Positions 53,667 to 63,186 of a DNA stretch of 64,000 nt are shown piece by piece. Under the pieces are notes generated by a model. The model had not been told where the DNA came from. It saw only the letters and a list, made by a program, of their open reading frames with translations, and did no database searches. The stretch spans positions 62,001 through 126,000 of the forward strand of contig PJER01000002.1 of assembly GCA_002825465.1 (NCBI GenBank), read 5' to 3'. Source of the DNA: Candidatus Thorarchaeota archaeon MP8T_1. Lineage in GTDB: Archaea > Asgardarchaeota > Thorarchaeia > Thorarchaeales > Thorarchaeaceae. A program made the translations under genes and the position numbers. Positions within the stretch are counted from its first letter, which is position 1; each line of letters opens with the position of its first letter.

Positions 53667-54548
53667 ATGTGTCAAAAGGTGATTCATCAGAATCCGCAAA
53701 TCCTGAGTGATAAAAGATCAGTCGGTCTTGTCTGTAAACCCGGTCGTATGGAGATTGAACGAGTTGCTGACCGTATTGCTCAGCTCTTGATTTCACGTGA
53801 CATCAATATTCAGATTGATCCTGGATCATGTAATGTTTCACAAGATGCGATAAATCAAACTCCTATAGAAGAGATGGATGTGGATTTTGTAATAACTATA
53901 GGCGGAGATGGCACAATCCTCTATACTCTTTCAAAGCTCAAAGAACGCTCCACTCCAATTTTCTGTGTAAACAGAGGAACAGTCGGATTCCTTACAGAAA
54001 CTGGTACTACAACCGCATTTGATGCTCTTGAGAAGATACTTGAAAACGAATGTATCATAGAATCAAATACCAACATCAGCTCGGGGGTGGATGACCAAAT
54101 CTTTCCAGATGCTCTAAATGAAGTCTATGTTGTGTCAAAAATACCTGGTAGATTATTGACTATGCAGATATTCTTGGATGATGTTAGAATTGATTACGGT
54201 AGAGCAGATGGTGCAATGCTAGCAACTCCAAGTGGTTCTACAGCATATGCGCTTGCTGCTGGCGGGTCCATTTTGGCACCAGATGTGAACGGTCTAATCT
54301 TTGTCCCAGTCTGCCCTCCACGATTCGAACTCAAGTCGATTGTAATTCCTGACCATGCAACTCTTGAAATTGAACTTGTGAAAGCTGGAGCTGCAGGACT
54401 TGCAGTTATTGATGGACAGACAAGATGGGATCTTGAGCCTCATGATAGAATTTGGTTGAAGAAATCCGAATCTGTTACCAGATTCATTCGACTCTATGAT
54501 AATTACTACGACCGTTTGAATACACGCCTTATTCCACGGACATTGTAG
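53667..54548 (+). CDS. NAD kinase
   Basis: 293 residues of the NAD kinase family (ATP or polyphosphate + NAD to NADP). The GGDGT motif is near residue 80 (ITIGGDGTILYTL), and the NE/short SGSTAYALAAGGSI motif that forms the NAD site follows, with NRGTVGFL in between. ATG 53667; an in-frame GTG at 53679 would remove four residues. It is 9 bp upstream of the Nob1-like gene. Confidence 0.92.
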   Translation: MCQKVIHQNPQILSDKRSVGLVCKPGRMEIERVADRIAQLLISRDINIQIDPGSCNVSQDAINQTPIEEMDVDFVITIGGDGTILYTLSKLKERSTPIFCVNRGTVGFLTETGTTTAFDALEKILENECIIESNTNISSGVDDQIFPDALNEVYVVSKIPGRLLTMQIFLDDVRIDYGRADGAMLATPSGSTAYALAAGGSILAPDVNGLIFVPVCPPRFELKSIVIPDHATLEIELVKAGAAGLAVIDGQTRWDLEPHDRIWLKKSESVTRFIRLYDNYYDRLNTRLIPRTL

Positions 54549-54557
54549 GTGGTGACG

Positions 54558-55073
54558 ATGTCACATACATATGTTCTGGATGCTGGGGTCCTCTTTTCCA
54601 ATTGGACTTCAAAGATATCAGATAGTGTCTTTATCACTACCAGTCGGGTTCTTGAAGAAGTTCAAAATAGACCAAGTAAAGTTCGTGCTGAATTCTTGAC
54701 TCTGCTTGATAGGTTACTCGAAGATTATCCATCTTCAGAATCTGTGGATATAGCACGAAAAGCTGCTAAACAGACCGGTGATTGGTCTGTGCTTTCTGAT
54801 GCTGACATTGAATTAGTTGCACTTGCACATTCAAAGAAATTCCTTGGAGAACCAGTAACACTTGTTTCAACAGATTTAGCTGTTCTCAATACAGCGCGCC
54901 ATTTAGGTATTGAAATTCTAGATCCAAGTGGTAAGTTCAAACACGAGATTATCTGGAGTCTGAGGTGTCCCGCATGCAATCATCTATCTAAATCCAAAGC
55001 AAAAGAACTAGAGTGTCCTGTCTGTGGTACAATGATGAAACGAGTTGTTAGTCGAAAACAAAAATCTCGATGA
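54558..55073 (+). CDS. Nob1-like PIN-domain endoribonuclease with zinc ribbon
   Basis: 171 residues from ATG 54558 (ribosome-binding stretch ggtgg ahead). PIN domain about 1-120 with acidic sites VLDAGVLF, LEEV, LSDADIELV and STDLAVLN. Zinc ribbon at 135-163: CPACNHL and CPVCGTM. This is the Nob1 arrangement; Nob1 makes the 3' end of 16S rRNA in archaea. It follows NAD kinase in the same transcript. Confidence 0.88.
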   Translation: MSHTYVLDAGVLFSNWTSKISDSVFITTSRVLEEVQNRPSKVRAEFLTLLDRLLEDYPSSESVDIARKAAKQTGDWSVLSDADIELVALAHSKKFLGEPVTLVSTDLAVLNTARHLGIEILDPSGKFKHEIIWSLRCPACNHLSKSKAKELECPVCGTMMKRVVSRKQKSR

Positions 55074-55150
55074 ATATCTGGTAATACCCAAGTCTTACAT
55101 GATATCAAATGGAAATGTCACTAATTTTAGACTTGGAGAGATGTCAATAG

Positions 55151-55414
55151 ATGACAGATGTACCCGAATTAAATATTCAAAGAGACCTTGACGACATCAA
55201 GCTCCAAGTCAAGAAAGAACTCGCAACGATTAGAGATATGATGGATAGTGTAGGTTATAGAAGACCAACAACCAACTGGAACACCCCATTCCAGATGCAT
55301 CGTCTGCGAAGAGCACTTCGAATTCATTATCTGGCTCTAAAGATTAGGGATTCAAATCCAATGAGTGATAGAGCACGTGACCTTGCATGGGAGCCACTTG
55401 CTGATTTTGACTAG
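55151..55414 (+). CDS. Small 87-residue hypothetical protein
   Basis: 87 residues, helical, opening with a charged coil (ELNIQRDLDDIKLQVKKELATIRDMMDSVG) and a conserved-looking basic segment (FQMHRLRRALRIHYLALKIRDSN). A ggagag ribosome-binding site is close upstream. No family recognised. Position after nob1 suggests a possible RNA-linked role, which is only inference. Confidence 0.5.
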   Translation: MTDVPELNIQRDLDDIKLQVKKELATIRDMMDSVGYRRPTTNWNTPFQMHRLRRALRIHYLALKIRDSNPMSDRARDLAWEPLADFD

Positions 55415-55420
55415 AAGCAA

Positions 55421-55879
55421 TTACTCACCAACGATTACCATCTCAAGTTTCCTAGTCCGTGGTCTATTATCGTAGTCTACAAATACAATCTGTTGCCACG
55501 TACCAAGAGTCAGTTTTCTTTTTACAAATGGTATAGTTAGACTTGGTCCTACAATTGAAGCTCTGACGTGGGAGTGTCCGTTTCCATCACCCCATTTCTT
55601 GTCATGAGCGTATTCGATATTCTTTGGAGCTATTCTTTCCATAGCATTTGGAAAATCATTCAATAAACCATCTTCATACTCGATAGTTGTTAGAGCACCA
55701 GTTGATCCAGAGCAAAAGACTGTGCAGATTCCAATTTCGAAACCACACTCTTTGACAAAATTGCTTACATGCATTGTGATGTCAATGATATCGCAATCGC
55801 CTTTTGTTTGAAATGAAATTGTATTATGACTCGTACCCAAGATGATACACCGATTTGGATAGAATACGATATCCAACAT
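55421..55879 (-). CDS. YjbQ family (UPF0047) protein
   Basis: 152 residues of the YjbQ family. Conserved positions are visible in IIDITMHVSNFVKECG, FCSGSTGALTTIEYEDGL and WGDGNGHSHVRASIVGPSLTIPF, then GTWQQIVFVDYD. Some members have weak thiamine-phosphate-synthase activity; the physiological role is unknown. It starts at ATG 55879 and is downstream of the SNAP-like gene on the same strand. Confidence 0.9.
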   Translation of the reverse strand: MLDIVFYPNRCIILGTSHNTISFQTKGDCDIIDITMHVSNFVKECGFEIGICTVFCSGSTGALTTIEYEDGLLNDFPNAMERIAPKNIEYAHDKKWGDGNGHSHVRASIVGPSLTIPFVKRKLTLGTWQQIVFVDYDNRPRTRKLEMVIVGE

Positions 55880-55902
55880 CTATCTTTCGAAAGAAGACTA
55901 AG

Positions 55903-57708
55903 TCATTTGGTAGTAGCTCTCTCTACCTTTGATTTCTCAATTAATCTACGGATTCTACCTGCTTTTGCAAGAAGATCTTCCTCATTCTCCTGAAGCATGA
56001 GAAGCGCGCCTATATGATTACCATCATTCATTGCCTGTACGATCGAGAGCAGTGATGACATGATATCATCCTGTGCCATCATCGTGAGTTCTGCCATTTG
56101 TTTTATCGTTGCTCTGATAGGACGACGTTTCTTTGGATAATAGAGAAATCGTGCTTCGAAGACAGCAAATAAGTCTTCAAATGCCTCGTTAATCTCGTTC
56201 GCTTCCTTGAATCCTTCTGCAGATTTTGAAAGCAACTCAATTGCTTTCTCTGCTTTATTCTCTGAGTTAGTAAGCAATGCTTCAGTTCCTGCAGTTCTTG
56301 TCCATATTGTTGCAAGTTCAGGAACTCCAAGTTCTCTGTAGAATTTTGCAGATTGCTCTGCCTTTTCACTTGCCATCCAATGGAACGATTCATTTCGTTC
56401 TTTATCTCCCAATTTCAGAGCACAATCAGCTGCCTTACTATAAGATTTGGATGAAGCTTCATTATCTTGTGCTACTGATGATTCATCTGCAAGTTTTACA
56501 TAAAGATCAATAGCTTGCTCGATTAATTTTCTACCCTCTTCTTCTTGACCAGATTCAGCGAATACATCTGCAGCTTCTTCCAACGCCAGTGCTTGAAGTT
56601 CCATATCTCCTTCTTCACTTCTACTATTTGCCTGTGCAAGATAGTACTCTCTGACCTCACTGTAGATTTTCTCAGATTGTTCTTCATATCCCCAGTTTTT
56701 GAGACACATTGCTTGGAATCTGAGATACTTCTTTTCAGATTCTGCATCATTTTCAGACTCTGCTTTCTTTGCTAATTCTTCGAACATCTCACTAGCGCGT
56801 TTGAAAGCCCATTTTGCTTTCATCACTCGACCAATTTCGTGGAACATGTTACCTCCTTTCACCAGTAGAGGTGCTACAGATTCAGGATTTCCTTCCATTT
56901 TCAGGTAAGCTTCAGCAGCCTTGTATAGTGCTTGATTTCTTGCTGAGGTCAATCGTTGAAGTTTGTAAGCCTCTTGAGCAGCATCATATATGTTCCCTGC
57001 CTTTTCAAAGAGATTAGCTGCCTCGTATAGCTCACCAGCCTCCATCATAGTACGTGTAGCTTCTGGGGATTCTCCTATTGATTGCATGATTTGAGCTGCT
57101 TCAGCAAGTGCATTTCCTGCAGATAAGAAGTCCCCCTTCTTTTTAGATATCTCTGCCCATTTCTGAGCCAATCTAACTGCTCGATTATTGATTCTCTCAC
57201 CTAGTTCATCGTCATCCGCGGAGTAGTAAAGTCTACTTACCTTTCTCAGTAGCGAAACCGCATCAGCGTAATTCTCTTCTTCTTCTTTTGCATCTGCCAT
57301 GTTCTCTAATGCATCTGCTGCGCGAACATTGAGATTTTGTTTCACCTCATCTGCCAAGGCAAAATCTGTAGCTCTGAAGTAGAAGTCTGCAGCTTTCTTG
57401 TATTCTGTTGCAGCCTCTGCTATTTTCGCCGCTGCTGTGTTAATCCTTACTAACTCTTTGTAAATCTCATCATCTTGAGGAAGACGAACAAGCATCAATG
57501 TTGCTTTATCATAACTTTTGAAGCATTCATCTGCGTTGTAGATATCCTTGAAAATCAATGCCGCTTCTTCATAGATTTTTGCAGCATTCTTGTAATCCGT
57601 ATTTTCAGCGAGAGTGTCAGCTACCTGAATGAGTTGTTTTGCTCCATCCTCTTTTTTGCCTTCTTCTATGGCTTTTCTTGCTTTCTTGAGGAGTTCATCA
57701 GAGGTCAC
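55903..57708 (-). CDS. Alpha-SNAP-like TPR repeat protein
   Basis: 601 residues made almost wholly of helical TPR-like repeats of about 40 residues, e.g. AAKIYEEAALIFKDIYN, AADFYFRATDFALAD, KAEQSAKFYRELG. The acidic, Glu-rich repeats and the TPR spacing look like SNAP-family alpha-solenoids, which in eukaryotes recycle SNARE complexes. No SNARE or NSF gene lies here, though a longin protein and Vps4 do. The alternative is a generic TPR scaffold. GTG start at 57708. Confidence 0.62.
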   Translation of the reverse strand: MTSDELLKKARKAIEEGKKEDGAKQLIQVADTLAENTDYKNAAKIYEEAALIFKDIYNADECFKSYDKATLMLVRLPQDDEIYKELVRINTAAAKIAEAATEYKKAADFYFRATDFALADEVKQNLNVRAADALENMADAKEEEENYADAVSLLRKVSRLYYSADDDELGERINNRAVRLAQKWAEISKKKGDFLSAGNALAEAAQIMQSIGESPEATRTMMEAGELYEAANLFEKAGNIYDAAQEAYKLQRLTSARNQALYKAAEAYLKMEGNPESVAPLLVKGGNMFHEIGRVMKAKWAFKRASEMFEELAKKAESENDAESEKKYLRFQAMCLKNWGYEEQSEKIYSEVREYYLAQANSRSEEGDMELQALALEEAADVFAESGQEEEGRKLIEQAIDLYVKLADESSVAQDNEASSKSYSKAADCALKLGDKERNESFHWMASEKAEQSAKFYRELGVPELATIWTRTAGTEALLTNSENKAEKAIELLSKSAEGFKEANEINEAFEDLFAVFEARFLYYPKKRRPIRATIKQMAELTMMAQDDIMSSLLSIVQAMNDGNHIGALLMLQENEEDLLAKAGRIRRLIEKSKVERATTK

Positions 57709-57918
57709 GTACTACTTCACCTTCGCTACTTACGATACGGAGGACTTGTCTTGTTGATTTTCTGCATCCTCATAACACTTGCCCTATTAGCTATTATGGT
57801 TCTTTGTATTTTCAAATAGAATTTGTGTACGTATACTATTAGACTTCCAAACAACGATATTCTGAGCATTTGGACATGCTTAAGTAGCCATAGGAACCCG
57901 TATTCTCTGAGTTGAGCC

Positions 57919-59298
57919 ATGCAACTAGTGACCATAGATCAAGTTGACCCATCAAATTATGATGCTATTATTGCAGGTGCAGGTGCTGGTGGTTTACTGA
58001 CTGCTCTAGCTTTATCTGCTGAGGGAAAGAAAGTACTTGTCATCGAGAAAGGGGATAGAGTGGGTGGAGTTTGGCATGGTTATTGGGAGGATGGCTTTCG
58101 AGTTGACCAAGGTCTCCATGTCATAACTCGCGTTACTCGCGGCGCCTTTGTTCGATTTCTAAAGACATACCTTTCGCCACCTCCCGAATTTGTTCTCCAT
58201 GATGGCTGGGACTTTCGGGTTTATGATAGGACTGGTACAATACCTTCCAGCATCGGTGAAACTCTTCGATGGCCACTTGCTGGTTGGAGAGGTCGCCTTG
58301 GTCTTGTAAAGATTGGTGCAAAAATTAAGACGATGAAGCTTGAGGAGATGAAGAAATACAAAGACATCACATTTCTTGAGTTCATGCAATCAAGAGGTGC
58401 AACTCATCAAATCACTCTTGATGTCATGCAGAGTGCAATCTACATGGCTGCAGGAGTTCCTATTTCAGAAGCCTCTGCGTATGAGGCTTTACGAACACTG
58501 AAGGATACAGACAAAGAGTCATCTAAGCTAGGTTCAGCGAAACGATTGATACTTGGTTCGAGCGATTATGATGAAGGTTATGTTATAGGTGGGATGGAGG
58601 GTCTCGTCAAGAGGGTTGTTGAAACAATCAATGGTGATTATGTTCTTAATACCGCAGTAGAGAAGATACATGAAGAGAATGGTCACGTTATAGGTCTTGC
58701 AGCTGGTGGAAGGAACCTGCGCCATTCACGAATTATCAGTAATATTCCTCTCTGGGCAATGAATAAGATTGTTCAATCTGAAAAGCAAGAAATCAATGAC
58801 TTCTTTGAGAAGTGGAGTCACATGGAGCCAACTCGTGGAATCACACTGTGGTTAGGACTCGGTAAGGTCGTAATTGGAGACCGGAAGAACAGAGTGATGG
58901 TCCATCCAAATCCCAACAGATGGATTGTTTCCATTTCAAGCTTCGATCCAAGTTGTGCCCCTGAAGGGAAAGAGCTGATTGCAATTGCTATGATGGCAGA
59001 ATCAGGAAAATCTGTTGAAGAACAGGTAGCCAACATGAAAGGTAATGGATTAGAAAAATACCATCCTGGTATCTTGGAAAATGTTGAGATGGAGCATGTG
59101 CAGACCTCATACGCAACAAGAGCAAAACTGATTCCTGGTCAGACAGACCTAGACAGACCTGGACCACGAACACCAGTCTCGGGTCTCTATATTGTAGGAA
59201 CTGATACTGCAGGATCTGGAGTTGGTCTTCAACAGGCAGCTCAATCCGCAGACGGTGCAGTGAAAGCTCTCAAAGAAGATGAAACTATTGCAGCTTAG
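57919..59298 (+). CDS. FAD-dependent oxidoreductase, phytoene-desaturase type
   Basis: 459 residues. Dinucleotide-binding site GAGAGGLLTALALSAEGKKVLVIEK near 20-45, then GGVW and an internal GGMEGLVKRVVETI segment; the C-terminal FAD-closing motif is YIVGTDTAGSGVGLQQAAQSADG. This matches the phytoene desaturase/carotenoid isomerase-like amine oxidase superfamily. Likely acts on a polyprenyl or similar lipid; substrate unknown. It overlaps the convergent methyltransferase gene by 14 bp. Confidence 0.85.
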   Translation: MQLVTIDQVDPSNYDAIIAGAGAGGLLTALALSAEGKKVLVIEKGDRVGGVWHGYWEDGFRVDQGLHVITRVTRGAFVRFLKTYLSPPPEFVLHDGWDFRVYDRTGTIPSSIGETLRWPLAGWRGRLGLVKIGAKIKTMKLEEMKKYKDITFLEFMQSRGATHQITLDVMQSAIYMAAGVPISEASAYEALRTLKDTDKESSKLGSAKRLILGSSDYDEGYVIGGMEGLVKRVVETINGDYVLNTAVEKIHEENGHVIGLAAGGRNLRHSRIISNIPLWAMNKIVQSEKQEINDFFEKWSHMEPTRGITLWLGLGKVVIGDRKNRVMVHPNPNRWIVSISSFDPSCAPEGKELIAIAMMAESGKSVEEQVANMKGNGLEKYHPGILENVEMEHVQTSYATRAKLIPGQTDLDRPGPRTPVSGLYIVGTDTAGSGVGLQQAAQSADGAVKALKEDETIAA

Positions 59299-60079
59299 TC
59301 GCTTTAATTGAGAACATCATTGGAAACGCATTCTTATTTACAGGTAGATACCATCTTCCATCTCCATCATCTACTAGAAACGGTAGTGCTTGGTATGTAG
59401 TATAATTGAACTCATTGAAAAAGTCAATTCGTAGACCTGCAGCTGCCAGAGAATTGATTATACTTGATATTGGGTGGTTCCATTCATATGACTTCATTTT
59501 TCCAGTTTTTGCATCTCTATCCGCATAAGTTCCTTCATCTTCAAACTCTAGAGGTTCTTTTCCTTGGAAGTATGGATTTTGAACTTGGAGTTGCCCCGCT
59601 TCATTGTTGAATATGTAAGATACAGGATGGAACTCTCTTATGTAGAAGAAACCTCCTGGCTTCAGACAGGATGATATCACTTCTGCCCATCTCTCAAGAT
59701 CGGGTAACCAGACCAATACTCCTCCAGAAGTAAATACAATATCAAACTGCTCTTTCAGTACTTTTGCAGTATCGTATACATTTGCACATACAAATCTAGC
59801 ATCAATTCCTGCAGTTTCTGCAAGTGTCGTGGCTAATTCAATTGCCTCTGCTGAGAAATCAACGCCAGTGACATCAGCACCTAATCTCGCAAGCGAGAGT
59901 GTATCCATACCAAAATGACACATGAGATGAAGTAGACTCTTTCCTTTAAGGTCTGGGAGTTCATCAATCTCTATAGGGTCTAATGTCTGCTTTCCTTCTA
60001 AAAATCCCTTGACATCATAGAAATCTGAATCATAGTGAATCTTTGCCAATTTATCCCAGAGTTCTTTATTGGTATTCAT
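59285..60079 (-). CDS. Class I SAM-dependent methyltransferase
   Basis: 264 residues from ATG 60079; the frame opens at GTG 60100. SAM motif I LLHLMCHFGMDTLSLARLGADVTGVD near 55-80, where the usual GxGxG is replaced by CHFGMD; then ANVYD and FDIVFTSGGVLVWLPD. It is UbiE/Methyltransf_25-like and probably methylates a small molecule. The changed motif I is seen in some archaeal and bacterial members. Confidence 0.82.
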   Translation of the reverse strand: MNTNKELWDKLAKIHYDSDFYDVKGFLEGKQTLDPIEIDELPDLKGKSLLHLMCHFGMDTLSLARLGADVTGVDFSAEAIELATTLAETAGIDARFVCANVYDTAKVLKEQFDIVFTSGGVLVWLPDLERWAEVISSCLKPGGFFYIREFHPVSYIFNNEAGQLQVQNPYFQGKEPLEFEDEGTYADRDAKTGKMKSYEWNHPISSIINSLAAAGLRIDFFNEFNYTTYQALPFLVDDGDGRWYLPVNKNAFPMMFSIKATKLQ

Positions 60080-60191
60080 ATAATCATCCAATAGAATCAC
60101 ACCCTGAGCAGATGTAGTGATAACGTAAAGGTTATGTTTAGCCGATGTCGCGCAAACCTTGACTACATGGTCGGCTTAGGAGCCATTTCAA

Positions 60192-60749
60192 ATGAAAATG
60201 ATAGAAGTACGATTTCATGGAAGAGGCGGACAAGGTGGTGTTACAGCCGCAGAATTACTTGCAAAGGCTGCATACCTCGATGGGCATAAGGGAGTACAAG
60301 CATTCCCATATTTTGGTGCAGAACGTCGTGGAGCCCCTGTCAAAGCATTCACTCGAATTGCGGATGAGGAAATCAATGTACGTAGCCAAATTTACACCCC
60401 CGATATTGTAGCTGTCCTCGACTCTTCAATTCTAGATCTGATCGATGTTACTGAAGGGCTAAAGGAAGGAGGAAAGGTCATTGTTAACTCTCCAAAGCGT
60501 CCTGATGAAATCAATCTTCCAAATGGCCACGTGTATACATATGATGGAACTGGAATTGCTTTGAAACATGGCCTTCTTGTATCAGGTCTTCCCGTTGTCA
60601 ATACAACAATGTTAGGTGCCTTTGCTAAAGCAACTGGTCTTGTAAAATTGGAAACTGTACAGAAAATCATTTGCGAAAATTGGAAGGGTAAAGTAGGCGA
60701 AAGAAATGCTGAAGGAGCAAAAGAAGCCTACGATCAATGTTCTGATTAA
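60192..60749 (+). CDS. 2-oxoacid:ferredoxin oxidoreductase gamma subunit (orphan)
   Basis: 185 residues of the pyruvate/ketoisovalerate ferredoxin oxidoreductase gamma family: [20 protein letters not shown] at the N-terminus, [13 protein letters not shown], and LGAFAKATG near the end. It normally works with alpha, beta and delta subunits, encoded next to it in most genomes. None of these is found here; a terminator follows and then a convergent PAC2 gene. It may be co-expressed with partners elsewhere. Confidence 0.9.
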   Translation: MKMIEVRFHGRGGQGGVTAAELLAKAAYLDGHKGVQAFPYFGAERRGAPVKAFTRIADEEINVRSQIYTPDIVAVLDSSILDLIDVTEGLKEGGKVIVNSPKRPDEINLPNGHVYTYDGTGIALKHGLLVSGLPVVNTTMLGAFAKATGLVKLETVQKIICENWKGKVGERNAEGAKEAYDQCSD

Positions 60750-60756
60750 TAAAATG

Positions 60757-60787
60757 AAGTGAGCCTCAAAAGAGGCCATCACTTTTT
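60757..60787 (+). terminator. Terminator after the oxidoreductase gamma gene
   Basis: Stem aagtga-gcctc / gaggc-(ca bulge)-tcactt with loop aaaa, followed by TTTTT at 60783-60787. Confidence 0.72.
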
Positions 60788-60808
60788 GATTTCTTCGTTT
60801 CGAAGTTC

Positions 60809-61591
60809 TTACGCATACATCCTTTGATATTGCTGACCTGAGGGACCTGCTTGTCTTCGTTGCATTCCATCTACTTGTTGAGCCATCTCTTCCATCTTGC
60901 GGCGAATAATCTCGCTACTTTCCATCAGTTCTTTGATATCAATTTCTAAATTATAAAGGGTATTAAGAGCTTCCAGTAGTTGTTGGGCAGCACCAGGATC
61001 TGGTACAACCGTAATTGCCGGAGTTAAGAGGGCAAAACCCACCATTGATCTGCATAATGTTTCTGATAAGATTGAACCTGCAATCCCTGTGATTATTCCC
61101 TTATCGAGGATTTCCATCTTCTCAATCTTTGAAAGGTCCGCAATCTTTTCTTCTTCTGCAGCAAACAAAACTTTTCTCTCGGAAGGCAATCCCTGCACTG
61201 GAATACCATCTAGTACAACAGTTTCTTTTACTCCCACACTTGAAGCCCAATCAAGCAAGGCTGAACTTACAGCATAGAGACCTTCCTCTGCTACTGGTAA
61301 TTCTGCTGTAACGACAATTAAATCGAGGTCCTTACTTCCATAGATCCTAAAGGGGTGTCGAAGGCGACCATCAAGAAAAACTGCCGCAGATGGCATAAAT
61401 TTCGATCGCAGGTGAGCGATCTCATCCATCTTGAATTGTTCAATTACTGTATGTGCCGCTATAGGTCCCACGACTCCTGCGGATGGAAAGCAACATACCA
61501 TTAATGGTGACTTAAATTTAATATCCGTCGTTGTCTGAACAACTTGTGCTTCCGGAGCACCGAGAACCATCGCATCGCAATTTTCATCCAT
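60809..61591 (-). CDS. PAC2 family proteasome assembly chaperone
   Basis: 260 residues of the PAC2/PbaB family, which helps assemble 20S proteasome alpha rings. Hallmarks are CCFPSAGVVGPIAAHTVIEQF near 34-54, LDGIPVQGLPSER, and GIAGSILSETL. A C-terminal coiled coil (about 210-240) and a Gln/Arg-rich tail ending QQYQRMYA are present; the end resembles HbYX-like tails that dock in proteasome pockets (YA rather than YX), by eye only. No proteasome subunit genes lie in this window. Confidence 0.88.
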   Translation of the reverse strand: MDENCDAMVLGAPEAQVVQTTTDIKFKSPLMVCCFPSAGVVGPIAAHTVIEQFKMDEIAHLRSKFMPSAAVFLDGRLRHPFRIYGSKDLDLIVVTAELPVAEEGLYAVSSALLDWASSVGVKETVVLDGIPVQGLPSERKVLFAAEEEKIADLSKIEKMEILDKGIITGIAGSILSETLCRSMVGFALLTPAITVVPDPGAAQQLLEALNTLYNLEIDIKELMESSEIIRRKMEEMAQQVDGMQRRQAGPSGQQYQRMYA

Positions 61592-61640
61592 AGAATTAAC
61601 CTCTATTTCGCTCTAGTGCTCTTTCAATATTAAGCTTGAG

Positions 61641-63026
61641 TCATAGCGGTTCAAGATGAACAAAGACATAGGTCACATTAGAAAATGACTCTTTCACATT
61701 CTTCTCGATGTTATCCGCTATATCATGACTTTTAGCCAATGGAATTGAGCCATCAACCTTACAGTCCACAAGTAATGAGAGACCTTCTTTCTCTTTTTTG
61801 ATTTTGACCAGAGAGAACTTGCATCCTGCAGCAGATACGATTTCCTGAACAGCTTCAACAATGTCGGGAGATTCTGTCGTGATATCATCTGCTTTTCCTT
61901 TGGCAAGTGACGTTTCCATATGTAGTGTCACGGATTTTACGCTTGGAACCAATCTCTTGATTTCTTTCTCAAAACTCTCTGAGATGTTGTGTGCTTCATC
62001 AAGAGTCAAATCTGGAGTCATTTCTAGGTCAGCTGCAATTGTGATTCCTTTTGGCAGAGAGAACACTCTGATATTATGGATGCTCTGGATATGTTTCTCG
62101 CGTCTTCCTAGAACCTGAAGTTGATCGTAAATACTCATCTTAAGATATTGCTCTGAATCAATCTCTGCAGGTTCAATATGTACAATAACATCAACATTAG
62201 TTGCTAAAGTGCTTAGTTTTGATTCAATTAAATCTGCAATATTATGAGCTTCTCCCGTAGTAACAGTTTCATCAACCTTCACAACGACATCAACGAATAA
62301 GGATGGCCCTGAGGTTCTTGCCCGTATTCGAGGAATGCTTACTACTCCTGGGATCTCTTCACAGCATTCCTCTATTCGATCTCGTACTCCTTCTGGTGAT
62401 CGATCTACTAGGTAGTCAAAAGATCTCTTTCCTAGATTGTATGATACAAAGAGGATAACAATTGAAACTCCAAGTGCTCCAAGTGGGTCTCCAATTGGAA
62501 AGCCAAAAGATAGAAATCCCAGACCAATTAAGACTACCACCGAACTGAGCATATCTGTTTGGAAATGAAGCGCGTCTGCTTCTAGAGCTTGGCTTTCAAA
62601 CTCCTCTGCTGTCCTGTATAACATTCTGCTTCGTTCATAATCCACAAAGATACTGAAGAGCATCACTGCAATGCTCCATATACTTGGTTCAACGATTTCA
62701 TGTTCAACAATTCGTCTTAGTGCCTCATAGATGATCCACCCTGCAGTAATCCACAGTAAAATGGTTTCAGCTAGGGCTGCAAAATTCTCCATCTTTCCAT
62801 GACCATATGGATGCTCAGAGTCAGCAGCCGCAGATGCCTTCTTTACAGCGATAAGAGTAATTCCAGCGGCAACCAAGTCTAATCCACTATGCAGTGCTTC
62901 TGATATCACTCCAAGAGAATTAGTGGCAATACCTACAATCAACTTGAGAAGTGTTAGCAGCAGTGCTGCAAGAACTGATAACGCGGCAGCCCTTTGGACT
63001 TTACCTCTACCCATTTGGTCGTTCAT
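61641..63026 (-). CDS. Cation diffusion facilitator with three C-terminal dimerisation-like modules
   Basis: 461 residues from ATG 63026 (frame open to 63083). Six membrane helices. Metal-site motifs are SEALHSGLDLVAAG (HxxxD) and DALHFQTDMLSS (HxxxD). Typical CDF proteins have one C-terminal ferredoxin-like domain. Here three related modules follow the membrane part (about 190-275, 280-360, 375-461), each containing an AHNIADLIE/AHNISESFE/SHDIADNIE helix and an HIEP/HMET/HLEP strand. It probably exports zinc, iron or similar divalent cations. Confidence 0.88.
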   Translation of the reverse strand: MNDQMGRGKVQRAAALSVLAALLLTLLKLIVGIATNSLGVISEALHSGLDLVAAGITLIAVKKASAAADSEHPYGHGKMENFAALAETILLWITAGWIIYEALRRIVEHEIVEPSIWSIAVMLFSIFVDYERSRMLYRTAEEFESQALEADALHFQTDMLSSVVVLIGLGFLSFGFPIGDPLGALGVSIVILFVSYNLGKRSFDYLVDRSPEGVRDRIEECCEEIPGVVSIPRIRARTSGPSLFVDVVVKVDETVTTGEAHNIADLIESKLSTLATNVDVIVHIEPAEIDSEQYLKMSIYDQLQVLGRREKHIQSIHNIRVFSLPKGITIAADLEMTPDLTLDEAHNISESFEKEIKRLVPSVKSVTLHMETSLAKGKADDITTESPDIVEAVQEIVSAAGCKFSLVKIKKEKEGLSLLVDCKVDGSIPLAKSHDIADNIEKNVKESFSNVTYVFVHLEPL

Positions 63027-63186
63027 GGAAATACAAACTTCTCGCCAGAATTTACCCGATATAAGGATGACTAAACCAGCCAAGTAATTTTTGATTTTTG
63101 TGGGTAAGGTTATATCACCAAAGTCTATTCTTCCTGATAAGGAACTGCTTGCGTGGTGCCATAATTTCCTCCGGAGTTACTTTCTG

